Source: Rhizophagus sp. LPA8_4_AMF
Lineage: Eukaryota; Glomeromycota; Glomeromycetes; Glomerales; Glomeraceae
Reading direction: 5' to 3'
DNA: 20,758 nucleotides
Assembly (NCBI GenBank): GCA_021464525.1
Contig: JADRCO010001269.1
Location: 1 to 20,758 of the forward strand
Shown here: one piece after another, positions 10,843-20,728 of the stretch
Layout: each line of letters begins with the position of its first letter
Position numbering within the stretch: position 1 is the stretch's first letter
Notes under the pieces: generated by a model
Database searches by the model: none
What the model saw: the letters and a program-made list of their open reading frames with translations, nothing else
Told to the model about the DNA's origin: nothing
Translations under genes and position numbers: made by a program

Positions 10843-13485
10843 ATGACAATTATTAGAACCTTTTTGAGTTCGACTTCAGTTCGAACGTTACCGAGTACTA
10901 TTATTAAGAGATATTCCCTTGCCATTCAAAATTCAAAATCGTATCTTATTTGCCCCATTCTTTCACGCAATTATTCTTTACAAATTGAAACCGATAAACC
11001 GAAAACTTTTTCCAACCAGCATATTATCCCCCGTCTCCCTATTCCAACTCTACAAGAAACCGCTGAACGTTATAAAAAAAGCTTGTTACCAATTCTTAAG
11101 CCTGAAGAATATACCCGTGCTGCTAATGCAGTCGATGAATTTATTAAAGCTGACGGTCTTGGTGAAGTTCTCCAGAAAAGACTGCATGAATTAGATAAAA
11201 TAGAAAAGGTACAGGGATTACACTTGAAACATTATTATTATTACTCTTAATTATTATTATCATTATGGATTTTTATTTTTTATTTATTTGATAGTATAGT
11301 TGGCTCGAAAATATTTGGTTGAATAAAGCTTATCTTGAATGGCGTGAACCTAGCATTATAAACGTAAATTGGTGGTGCGAATTCAAAGATCATCCTAATG
11401 GGGTTCTTAAACAAGTGCCAAAGGGTCAAATAACAGATTTCCAAATAAATAGAACGGCTGGCCTCATCTCCAATTTATTAAGTTTTAATGACGAAATTAA
11501 CAAGTAAATATTATATAAATGGCCGCTAATAATTTATTAAAAGACGGTATTAAATAATTGATTGGATTTTGGTATGCCTACGTCTTGTATCATAGTGAAT
11601 TATTACCTCCGGAGTCTACTCGTCAAGGTCCTCTATGCATGAACCAATATAAAAAACAATTTGGCACAACTCGAATTGTTGATTCTCCAGTTGATCGAAT
11701 TATTTCTCCTTGGCCGGCAACTGCTAAACATATAATTGTCTTATTTAGGGATCAAATTTTTAAAGTTCAAGTTTTAGGCGAAGGAGGAGCAAGGGTTACT
11801 ATCAAGGATATTGAAAGGTTATTATTATCTTCATTTAATTACTTATAAATTTATTTACGTTAACATCTGTTGATATCACGCATTCGTAGGCAACTTAAGT
11901 CAGTAGTTGAACAAATCAATAATACCAATGAATTACAACTTCCTATTGGTTTACTTACTGGTGAACATCGAGACACTTGGGCTACGGTAAAAATATTTAC
12001 ATTTACATGTTGATGTATTATTATAATGTTTATTAAGGTATCTGTTTAGGCACGCAAAGCTCTCGAATCTCAATCATCAGAAAATCGGTCTAATTTTGAA
12101 GCAATTGATACGGCATTGTTTAGCCTTTCATTAGATGACTATTCGACCGATAGTAATATTGACGTATCTCATCACAATCTTTTCCATGCATTTAATGGTC
12201 GTAATCGATGGTTTGACAAATGTCTTCAATTAATTGTACAGAGTAATGGTCGTGCCGGAGTTAACGGCGAGGTATTATTATAATTTCAATAATTTGATAG
12301 TTTGCTTTAATTACTATAATTGACCGTTTATGTAAAATATGATAAGCATTCTCCTGCAGATGCAGTTATTCCTGGACGTATCTTTGATTATATTGTATCA
12401 AAGTAAGTTGTATTTTTTACAATACAAAATATTTAAATTTTTTTTTTAAAAAAGTGTTTTTTATAAAGGGAACCAGCACACGATCCACCAAATAGTTCTT
12501 CAATTCCGCTTCCAACCCCTCAACATCTCAAATGGGTTACTTATCCTTCATTAGAAACTACTCTCGAAAAAGCACAATCTAATATTCAAGTAGCTAATGA
12601 TAATGTTGATAGTGTTTTATTACACTTTAATGAATACGGATCGAATTGGCTTAAAAGTGGTGTGCAATCAACTTAACTTATACTTTTGCCATATATTCTG
12701 ATTTTCAATATAAATATAAATTTATTTATTTAGCTAAAATAAGTCCGGACGCATTTATCCAAATGGCGTTGCAACTTGCTTATTATCGCCGGCAGGGGGG
12801 ACCATGTCCTACTTATGAATCAGCTTCAACCAGAGGATTTTTACATGGACGTACAGAAACAGTGAGATCTTGTTCAATTGATAGTATAGCTTTTACAAAA
12901 GCTTTCGATGATAAAGATTTCAAGGTATCCTACTTAATAATACATTTAAGATTTGGAGATTAAAGTTTTTTTTTTACACTTTTTTTCAATTCGGTAATTT
13001 GGTTCCCCTTTTTTTTTAGAAAGAACAAAAGCTTGCTTTATTAACAAAGGCAATGAAAACACATCTTGAATATATGATTTCGGCTACAAATGGTACGAAA
13101 AAACAATTTATTATAATTTTATATATAATATTTTATATTAATCATTACTTTTCAATTAGGTAAAGGCGTGGATCGACATTTATTAGGACTAAGATCTCAA
13201 ATTCAAAACGAAGAAGAAAAATCACGTGCGTTAATCTTCACAGATCCTTCATACATTCAATCGATGTATTTTATACTCTCAACATCTAATCTAAGTCCGG
13301 GTGATTATTTTTATGGTGGATTTGGAGCCGTTGTTCCTGAAGGTTACGGAGTTAATTATGCTATTGGGAAAGAGGGAATAAAATTTAGTATTAGTAGTTA
13401 TAAAAAATATAGCGAGACAGATAGTACATCTTTTAGAAAAACTTTAAAGAATTCTCTCGATGATCTTAGAGATTTTATGACTTAA
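10843..13485 (+). CDS. CRAT: Carnitine O-acetyltransferase, mitochondrial, 10 exons
   Basis: It reversibly moves acetyl groups between coenzyme A and carnitine, letting acetyl units cross organelle membranes. My exons are 10843-11208, 11295-11503, 11596-11817, 11890-11986, 12050-12271, 12347-12402, 12469-12659, 12734-12924, 13020-13092 and 13160-13485, all GT-AG, giving 650 codons, close to the usual family length. The N-terminus (MTIIRTFLSSTSVRTLPSTI and on, Arg/Ser-rich, no acids) looks like a mitochondrial targeting peptide, followed by the family opening LPIPTLQET. Further motifs: PLCMNQYKKQFGTTR, GEHSPADAV with the catalytic histidine (about residue 373), SPDAFIQMALQLAYYR, GRTETVRS (493-500, carnitine-site Arg 499) and FILSTS with the STS motif (583-585). 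The end, DFMT, is not a peroxisomal PTS1. Intron 2 has a longer open lead-in (11558-11595); the acceptor at 11595 gives NNELLPPES, matching the family. It converges with the next gene. Confidence 0.93.
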
Positions 13486-13869
13486 ATTTTTCCATGTTGG
13501 TATCATGTCAAGAAAATATGTATACAAGTTTTCGTAATTCAATTAAGATTATTGAAAAGAATAGAAAATCAATGATAATAAAAAAAAAATCGGGAATTTT
13601 AATTTAATTTTATTATTTTTTATTATTATTATTGTTGTTGTTATTATTATTATTATCATCTCATTTACTTTTCTTATATACAGACCCTTATTATATGATG
13701 TATATACGAGTGTCAGAGTTTACGACGTCTCATTCGAAATAGAAAAATAAACCAATAAAAAATTTTTTATAAAATGTGAATTTTAATTCCATTATCAATA
13801 TACAATTTAAAGGACTATCTTTGTAGATGATCTCTCTCTATAGTGTTCATTTGATATCTTTCATCACAA
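13486..13869. other. Convergent 3' intergenic region with TTA/TTG microsatellite
   Basis: The two flanking genes end towards each other, so this stretch of 384 bases should hold both 3' untranslated regions and polyadenylation signals. At 13620-13659 there is a trinucleotide repeat, mostly TTA with an inner block of TTG. I see no coding sequence or RNA gene. Confidence 0.6.
13620..13659. repeat. Imperfect (TTA)n/(TTG)n microsatellite
   Basis: About 13 trinucleotide units run across these positions: TTA units, then four TTG-type units, then TTA units again. It is intergenic between convergent genes and likely to vary in length between strains. Confidence 0.75.
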
Positions 13870-14287
13870 TTAAAGAGTAATGTTGATAATCAAATCTTTT
13901 CCAGTATAAATAGGATGTAAAGTTTTATCAATATAAGTACTAAAAGTGGATTTTGGAGTACCAATAAATTTAAAACCTTTAGCAGAAATAATAGAATCTA
14001 ACATAGGAATAAGATAACTTGCTAAAGGAGTTTTATCATGAATATTTCTAACAGATTTTAAATCAATTAATTCTTGTTCAAAATCATCTAATACAAATAC
14101 GCAAGGAAAAGTATTAAAAAATTTAAATAATAAAGGATTATTTCTAGGATCTTTCGCATCAGTAGCTATATATATAACAGTATTAACACCTTGATCTGTT
14201 GGATGAAGTGGTTTTTTACAATCAACCTTGTTAGAAAATCCATTAATTTTGTTTGAAAATTCTGGTATATCCGGTATATAAACCCTT

Positions 14288-14321
<34 letters not shown>

Positions 14322-15525
14322 AACCAGTAAAATCATTATTATTGTTGTTATTGTTGTTGATATTATTTATCGGAATAGAATCAACTTGAGTACTATGTGG
14401 ATTATCATCACCTAAATCAACACTTTCATCATCCAAAATATCTTGATCATGAGTACCACCTTCTAATTTATCAATTTCTTCAGATGTAAAATTTGTAAAA
14501 TTATTAATAATTTCATGATAAATATTATCAATATTTTTACGAGCAGATTTCATAAAAAATCCATCTGATACTCTTATATGTAATCCAATAAAATTTTTTT
14601 CACCACCTAATTTTTCAACTATATTATTAGAAGTTTCTTTTAATATAGGATTATAAGGTATAAGATTTTTTCTAATAAATTTTAAATATTCTTTACTATC
14701 ATCATTTTCAGGTAATACACGAAATGATCCAAATAATGATCCTAAATGTAAAACTTTTTTTTTAATTTTATTTAAATCTTCTAACCTTAATTTTCTTTTA
14801 TATTTATCAAATGTTAAAATATTACTATCCTTTTTATTTCTATCATAAATTCTATAATCCCATAATGTAGTATCTTTAATAAAATGTATATCATTATTTT
14901 TATTAATATTAAGATTCTTTTCAAGCCATTCAAAAGAATGATCCCATCTATCAATTAATTTATTCCATTCTCTAATAGGTTTCATATTTATTAAAAAACT
15001 CCAAGATACTGTTGTATAAGTATAATAATTTATACATTCCATTGGTAATGGATAATCTTTTGATATATCAACACAATGTTCTAATCCATTCTTTGTAGTT
15101 AAAAATAATCTTTCATATAATTTATCAAATCTTGCCCAAGGTACTGGTGGTCCTAATAATACAGGTGGTAAAAGTAATGTTCGATTTAATAATTTTGATA
15201 ATAATAATGCATTTTCAAGTGATATTCTTTGATTATGATATCCACTATGAGCAAAATAAGCTAAAAATTTTTCTTCAGGGGTTATATTAAATTTTATATT
15301 TTCTTTTACTTCAACATCTAAAAATTTTTTCGTTGATTGTGTAGGTGGATTATTATGATTGTTAACTTGATTATTATTATTTGAAAGAGTATTATGAATG
15401 TTTGAATCATCCAATTCGTACGTTGGTAATCTTTTTAAAAGTGTATAAAAAAAGCCCATTAATAAAAACAATATTAAACTTAAAAAGAACACCAAACGTG
15501 TTCTAAAAACTAATATTGCCGGCAT
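13870..15525 (-). CDS. O-fucosyltransferase-like type II membrane glycosyltransferase
   Basis: This intronless gene encodes 551 residues. A short cytoplasmic tail and one membrane anchor (about 11-30, LVFFLSLILFLLMGFFYTLL) point to a Golgi or ER type II enzyme. The lumenal part has the features of GDP-fucose protein O-fucosyltransferases: GYHNQRISLENALLLSKLLN (95-114), then NRTLLLPP, a GLHIRVSD motif with the family's conserved Arg (about 314-321), YIATDA (452-457) and FIGTPKSTFSTYI (520-532). Fungal members are poorly characterised, so the sugar donor and target protein are unknown. An Asn-rich low-complexity insert (about 387-412) lies between the HIR and ATDA motifs and is probably a surface loop. 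Another Asn-rich stretch follows the anchor (41-60). The ATG at 15525 directly precedes the anchor and no better start is seen upstream. Family membership is likely; enzyme activity is inferred. Confidence 0.78.
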
Positions 15526-15862
15526 ATTCGTCTTTCGAAGGTGGAGGATAAGGATAAAAAAAGAAAGTAAAAGTTTAAGTTTAATTTTTTCCTGGGAAAT
15601 TTTACTTTTAATATGACAAATTGTTTAACCAATTGTATGCGCGTCGATCATAACAACTATTAATTAATTTCTTTCTTTCGGTAATTATTCATGATTGGAT
15701 ACAGTTGAGTACAATAAATACTTATTTTAGAAATTATTAATTTTATTAAATAAATTAAAAAAAATTTTTTTTTCTTTTCTTTCTTTCTTTCCTTTTTTTT
15801 TGAAATCACCATCTATTATAGCACAATTTTTTTTAAATACATTATTACGATGTAAGTTTATA
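15526..15862. other. Promoter region of the O-fucosyltransferase-like gene
   Basis: This stretch of 337 bases separates two minus-strand genes in tandem. It must hold the 3' end of the SANT-ZZ gene and the promoter of the glycosyltransferase gene. A pyrimidine-rich run (about 15768-15800, CTTT and TTTC words) is the main visible feature. I see no coding sequence. Confidence 0.55.
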
Positions 15863-18800
15863 TTACGATGTAGGAGGAGGTGCAACACCTAAATAACTAT
15901 ATTCTCCAACATTTTCTGGTACATAATCTTTATCAATATGAGGTGTTATAGGATTTGTGATTAATGTAAACTTGTGTGTTTTCTTGTGATATTCTATAAT
16001 TAATGAAAGATTAAATCAAAAGAAGATTAAATTAAAAGAAGATTCAATTATAAGAAGATTAAATTATAAGAAGATTAAATTATAAGAAGATTAAGAGTTA
16101 ATTGATTAAGAATAAATTTTAAAATCAAAATTTACCATTCTCGAAAGATTCTTCGACAAAACATTCTTCACATAGATCAACTTCATGACTTTCATCACAT
16201 TCATTACAAAGATATCGTATTCCAATTATTGGATCCATATGACATCCATCACACTTTTTCAAAAAAAATATAACAATGTTAAAAAATTTAAATAAAATTT
16301 AAAAAGAATAATAAATAAAATTAAACTTACACAAAAACCATGATGCACTGGTCCTGTAATAAAATTATACGTCTATCAACAGAATTTATGTGAGTTAAGC
16401 AATTTTATAATTTTATAAAAATTTAATATTTGAAAGATAAAAAATGTAAACCTGTTGTATATTATCGTCCTGTGGGCGACCCACTGACATCATTACATTC
16501 TTAATACTACTTTCATCATCATCATCGGGCATATAAACTGTTGGTGGTGGTCGAGCTTCCAAATACGATAATCCAGATATCCTAATTTCACAAAATTTTA
16601 ATATAAAATACCTGATTTGTGACCAGTTTTTGGCGCTCATAATTAAAAATTAGATTACCTTAAATGTCGAGGTTTTTTTTCAGAAGGTGATATCGATTTT
16701 GGTTTTGACACTCTTCCAGTTTTTTTATTCTTTGGTTGTGGATTTTTTGTTGTTACTGCCGCAAACTATTTTTTTTTTTTTTTTAAAAAAAAAAAATTTT
16801 AATGTTTTTGCTTTAAAATTTAAAAAGAATCACTATAGGTGTGTAGGGAGTGGCTGAAAATGCAAACTTTTTTTTTTGTTTTCCTCCCTACACACTTCCA
16901 ATAATTACTGAAACATTGGGTATTCGTCCAGGAACGGGTAAGCCATGCTTTGCCAATTTTATAAAATATTTTTGTACCCTGCTAGCCACCTTTTATGAGA
17001 GATATTATATGTGAGTTTATTATAATTTAAAGATGACAAGATGCTAGATGTTTATTAACCTGCTTCGGTGTTCTTGTTCCTAAAGCTTCAGAAATTTTCT
17101 TAAACCTATGAGACTGGATTTCTTCATCTGGATAAATCGCAAGTAATTCTACCAGTCGACGCTTTTTATCGAAGAAGAAAAATTTTAACAAATTTGATCA
17201 AAAGTTTGACAATATAGATTATCTTCGATGTGCTGAAATGAGAGATACGTGTTATAACATACTTGTTCTTCATCCGTCCAAGGTATATTATAATTTCCCG
17301 TTTTTGGCGAATCTTCTGATAATTTGAGATCACTAGATTTCTGACAATCATTTATGTTTAAAAGAGAACATAATTTCATAATTATTATTTAAATAAGTTC
17401 TACTTAATTACCTTTTTATTATTTCTTCGATTTGATGATGATGATACTAATGTTGAAGTAGGTGAATAACTCGTGCTCGCAATAGTATTAAACGTTGATC
17501 TATTTGAAACTGCACTATATATATAAACCAAAAATTTTTCAATTAAAATGATGTATATATATACATATATTTATTTATTTATTTATTATTAATATTTTTG
17601 GCTATGAAATATTTCTAACCTCGCCGATTCATTTCTTATCGCCCCTCTTTTTTTAACTGGTGTGCTATATAATGACTGTTTTCCTTTTTTATTTGATCCA
17701 ATGCTCTGTGGAAGTATGTCATCATCAAAAACTGTGTTAGTTTTCCTTTTAGTACGAGTTGACAAAACCGCATTTGGGGGAACTTTAAAACCCAACTCTT
17801 GAGCTTTTTTATGAACAAATTCAGCAGGGTCAGGTGATTTTTCATCATCACTTGTCGATGACTATTTAAATGATAATTAATATAATTTTTTTTTTAAAAA
17901 AAAAAATTATTATTTAATACTAAATAATAAGTATCATCATAATAATATAAACCTTGGAATCTTCTCGCCCTGAATTAACAAAGTTATAAGTTAAAATGTA
18001 TCATTATATCATAATATCAAAAAATTTCCCGATGATCTACCTGGACGTGGCGGTGGCTTATACTGTGAAGGTCGGGTATGATATTTGCTCCAATCGACTT
18101 GTGGAACACCAAATATATACTGGCGTTCGGGAATTTTTTCATGGGTCTTTGAAATATGAAGATCACGCGTCTTTAACGATGAACCCAAAAAAACCCCCCC
18201 CCCCAAAAAAATTATTATTCACTTACCCCATCGCGCAATTTTTCAATAAACATTAACGGATCTGATAGAGCTCGTTGTTTTATATCTTTTATTTTTTTGA
18301 TATCTTCTTTTGTTTGTTCAAGTTGAAATTTAAGTACATTTACGGCTCTTGAAACCATTTCATAACTATTAATAAAATTAATAAAAAAAAAAAAAATTTA
18401 AGAGGAAAAAAAAACAGTAGTTAAACGCGAATAAAGAAATGACTTTAAACTTACTCTTCATTCTCATTTAATAAAGTTTCTTCTGTAGAAGTTTCTATTA
18501 CACCTTCCATACCGTTAGAATTCGTAGTATTTGTTTCAACATTTTCAGAGGTTGTTTGTTTTACTTGAGTGACCTCTTGTTGTATTTCTTGTATGGGTTG
18601 AGGTAATTGTTGTGGTGAAGAATTTTGTTGATCTAATTTTTGTTCTGAATTTGAAATATCTTGTTTTGGTTCATCAATTTGCATCATATCACTCGAAGCT
18701 ATCACAGTATCTTCTTCTTTTTGTGGTTGTTCTACCGTAATCGTGTAATTTCGCTCTTGTTCTTGTTCAAGCTGTGGTTGTGGTTGTTGTTGCTGCGGTT

Positions 18801-18912
18801 GTTCTTGATTCATACATGACTTTGTAGATTCTTTAGTAAGGCCATTAACATATTCTGTAGCTTCAAAACTATTTTTTTCAATAATAATAGTGTCAAAAGC
18901 GATCGGAGACAT
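15863..18912 (-). CDS. ZZZ3: SANT/Myb plus ZZ zinc finger protein, ZZZ3-like, 14 exons
   Basis: In animals ZZZ3 is a histone H3-reading subunit of the ATAC acetyltransferase complex. My exons (minus strand, high to low) are 18912-18455, 18365-18227, 18170-18041, 17969-17953, 17861-17620, 17514-17412, 17340-17263, 17161-17060, 16989-16909, 16765-16659, 16581-16452, 16372-16331, 16253-16136 and 15993-15863, all GT-AG and frame-consistent, giving 625 codons. Residues about 35-140 are Gln/Glu-rich. A basic, Ser/Thr-rich middle follows. The SANT domain (about 383-435) reads [27 protein letters not shown], then [19 protein letters not shown] and GLPVPGR. The ZZ finger (about 540-590) has Cys 544, 547, 559, 562, 571 and 574 and His 585 and 589. 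SANT followed by ZZ, with the VASRVQKYF signature, is the ZZZ3 order. The 17-nt exon 4 and the start of exon 3 are the least certain parts; another in-frame acceptor lies 24 nt further on. Orthology is inferred. Confidence 0.85.
16005..16100. repeat. Six tandem 16-bp units inside intron 13 of the ZZZ3-like gene
   Basis: Units of the form AGAAGATTAAATTATA repeat six times without gaps (starts at 16005, 16021, 16037, 16053, 16069 and 16085). Units 4 and 5 are identical, and the first and last are the most diverged. The array fills most of the intron at 15994-16135, ending 11 nt from its splice acceptor. Confidence 0.9.
16769..16800. repeat. Self-complementary T16-A12-T4 tract in intron 9
   Basis: A run of 16 T is followed directly by 12 A and then 4 T. 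The tract is self-complementary and sits next to the splice acceptor of exon 10. Similar T-run/A-run junctions occur at 12438-12453, 17886-17906 and 19457-19480. Confidence 0.8.
16839..16895. repeat. 12-bp perfect inverted repeat, MITE-like, inside intron 9
   Basis: GTGTGTAGGGAG (16839-16850) and CTCCCTACACAC (16884-16895) are exact reverse complements, 33 bases apart, within the intron at 16766-16908 of the ZZZ3-like gene. The GC-containing arms stand out in AT-rich intron sequence. The layout is that of a tiny inverted-repeat element or a pre-mRNA stem-loop. No clear target-site duplication is visible. Confidence 0.8.
18194..18204. repeat. C11 homopolymer flanked by A7 on both sides
   Basis: Eleven C in a row sit between two runs of seven A. 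On the coding strand of the ZZZ3-like gene this is T7-G11-T7, in place of a normal pyrimidine tract in the 56-nt second intron. It is the only long G/C homopolymer in the window and may be misassembled or variable in length. Confidence 0.85.
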
Positions 18913-19009
18913 TATTATTTTAAGAAAAGAAAGAAAGAGATTTAAGAAAAAAAAAAAATTTTTTTTTTAACTAAGGGCTGTGACCTAAAAAAAAAAAAAA
19001 AAAAAAAAA

Positions 19010-19040
<31 letters not shown>

Positions 19041-19054
19041 TAAATAAAATAAGG

Positions 19055-19090
<36 letters not shown>

Positions 19091-20028
19091 TTTTTTTCTA
19101 AAAAAAAAAACCGAATCGCTGTAATGTACAACAGTAAGTCAGTAACACTAAATACTAATTGCTAAATTGTAAAACTTAATAAGAAAAAAAGCCCATCAAA
19201 TAATAAATTTTTTATTTTATATTAGGTTTAGTTAAAAGCCATGTCACTTAAATTGGAAAAAAAATTTCTGATCGCCATCGCTTTTTTTAAAAAAAATTTC
19301 ATTACAAAAAAAAAAGATTATCAAATAAAAAAATAATCCCATTTTTTCCTTGATTTACTAACAGCTAACGCGTTTTTTTTTAAAAAAATAAATATATGAT
19401 ATCACCTGATATTACTTGATATTCATTTATTTATTTTTATTTATTTATTTATTTTCTTTTTTTTTAAAAAAAAAAAAAAATAAAAAAAAAAGCTAAAAAT
19501 ATTATTATTATTACTTTTTAAAATTAATAATTTTTTTTTTTTTCGTTGTTTCTTTCTTTCTTTCTTTCATTTATTTTAATGATTTAAAAAAAAAGGAGTT
19601 GAAAAAAAAATTCATTTCCTACTTTGTTCTTCTTTGTTCTTTCAAAGATTTATTATTATTTATTTACAAGTATTAAGCCTTTATTTATTAATAATAAGCC
19701 CTCTCATGCATTTTTTTTCTTTTTTTTTTGTTCTTTTTTTAAAATCAATGAAAATAAAAATAAATAAATAAATAAATATGTAATGACAGAGAAAAAAATA
19801 AACTAAATTAAATTAAATTAAATTAAATAAATTAAATATGCAAAGAAAATATTATTATTATATGATAAGATCCAATGATCTAATGATCTATTATTAAATG
19901 ATTATTATTTATTTCGTTTATCCTTCTTTCTTTCCTTCCTTCCTTCTTTCAAAAAAAAAAAGAAAAGAAAAAAAGAAAGAATTCCTTTCAAAAAAAAAAA
20001 AAAGAAAAAAAAAAAAAAAAATATCTTT

Positions 20029-20074
<46 letters not shown>

Positions 20075-20094
20075 ATTTTTTTAAAAAAAAAAGG

Positions 20095-20131
<37 letters not shown>

Positions 20132-20487
20132 TAAAAAAAAAAAAAAAAATGAAAGAAAAAAGAAAGAAAAGAAATTTCTTTCTTTTAAAAAAAAAGGAAA
20201 AAAAAAAAACTTTCAAAAAGGATTTTCAAATTAATAAATTATAATTACAAAGAGGAAAAATATACTTTATGATTAATCATAATTATAAATTACAAAAAAG
20301 TACTTTTAAATTTTTTTGGGGGTTAGATAATTAGTTCAAATTCTTTTTTAAGAGTTAATAATATAATAAATTATATAATAATAATAATAAATATTTAACG
20401 AATATTCATTAATGATCGTTAAAAAAGGATTAAAAAATTTTTTTTTTTGAAACAAAGAAAACGAAATCATTCGTTATGCTTTTGAAA
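18913..20487. other. Homopolymer-rich intergenic region between divergent genes
   Basis: No gene is supported in this stretch of about 1.6 kb. It is dominated by A and T runs, including 42 A at 20030-20071 and 32 A at 20095-20126, A-run/T-run junctions (18947-18968, 18987-19022), TTTC/TTCC microsatellites (19549-19570, 19923-19950) and ATTT/TAAA repeats. The left end is the promoter side of the ZZZ3-like gene. The plus-strand frame at 19898-20134 is only poly-lysine translated from A runs. Confidence 0.7.
18947..19109. repeat. Cluster of A-run/T-run palindromic tracts
   Basis: A12-T10 (18947-18968), A23-T13 followed by a further A run (18987-19039) and a long A run followed by T and A runs (19060-19109) lie just upstream of the ZZZ3-like start codon. 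Each junction is self-complementary. Long rigid A tracts are expected to exclude nucleosomes, which would fit a promoter, but length errors in assembly are also likely. Confidence 0.7.
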
Positions 20488-20511
20488 CCAATGACAGATA
20501 AGTATATATAA
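20488..20511 (+). promoter_or_regulatory. CCAAT box and TATA box of a gene off the right edge
   Basis: CCAAT (20488-20492) is followed 10 bases later by TATATATAA (20503-20511), a textbook spacing order for a plus-strand RNA polymerase II promoter. A pyrimidine-rich stretch (from about 20571) and A-rich leader-like sequence follow, and a start codon lies at 20729. The gene itself is outside the window, so this is position-based inference. Confidence 0.5.
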
Positions 20512-20728
20512 GAGATGATCAAACATTAATTGATAGAAAAGTTTCAAAGAGTATTATCACTTCATTATAAATTTTTTCTTTCTTCTTTTTCAAAGAAAAA
20601 GAAAAAGAAATAAAAAAAACAAACAAACAAAAAAAAAAATATTGTCAAAGAAATTTGGTTAAAAATCATTTATCATTTATACTTCCGAAAAAAAAAATTT
20701 CCCGAAAAAAAAAAAAAAAAAATCCCAG

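Noticed and set aside
16005..16100. CRISPR-like array
   Set aside because: The repeats are 16 bp and directly tandem with no spacers, inside a eukaryotic intron.
17996..18256. Plus-strand frame of 86 codons opposite the ZZZ3-like exon 3
   Set aside because: The minus strand carries the conserved frame with good splice sites; the plus frame runs through the intron's C11 and A7 tracts.
20030..20126. Poly-A tails of retroposed genes
   Set aside because: No coding or SINE-like body lies upstream of the A runs and no target duplications are visible; simple homopolymer expansion explains them.
19898..20134. Plus-strand open frame of about 78 codons, nearly all lysine
   Set aside because: It is a translation of A homopolymers with no domain, promoter or sensible composition.
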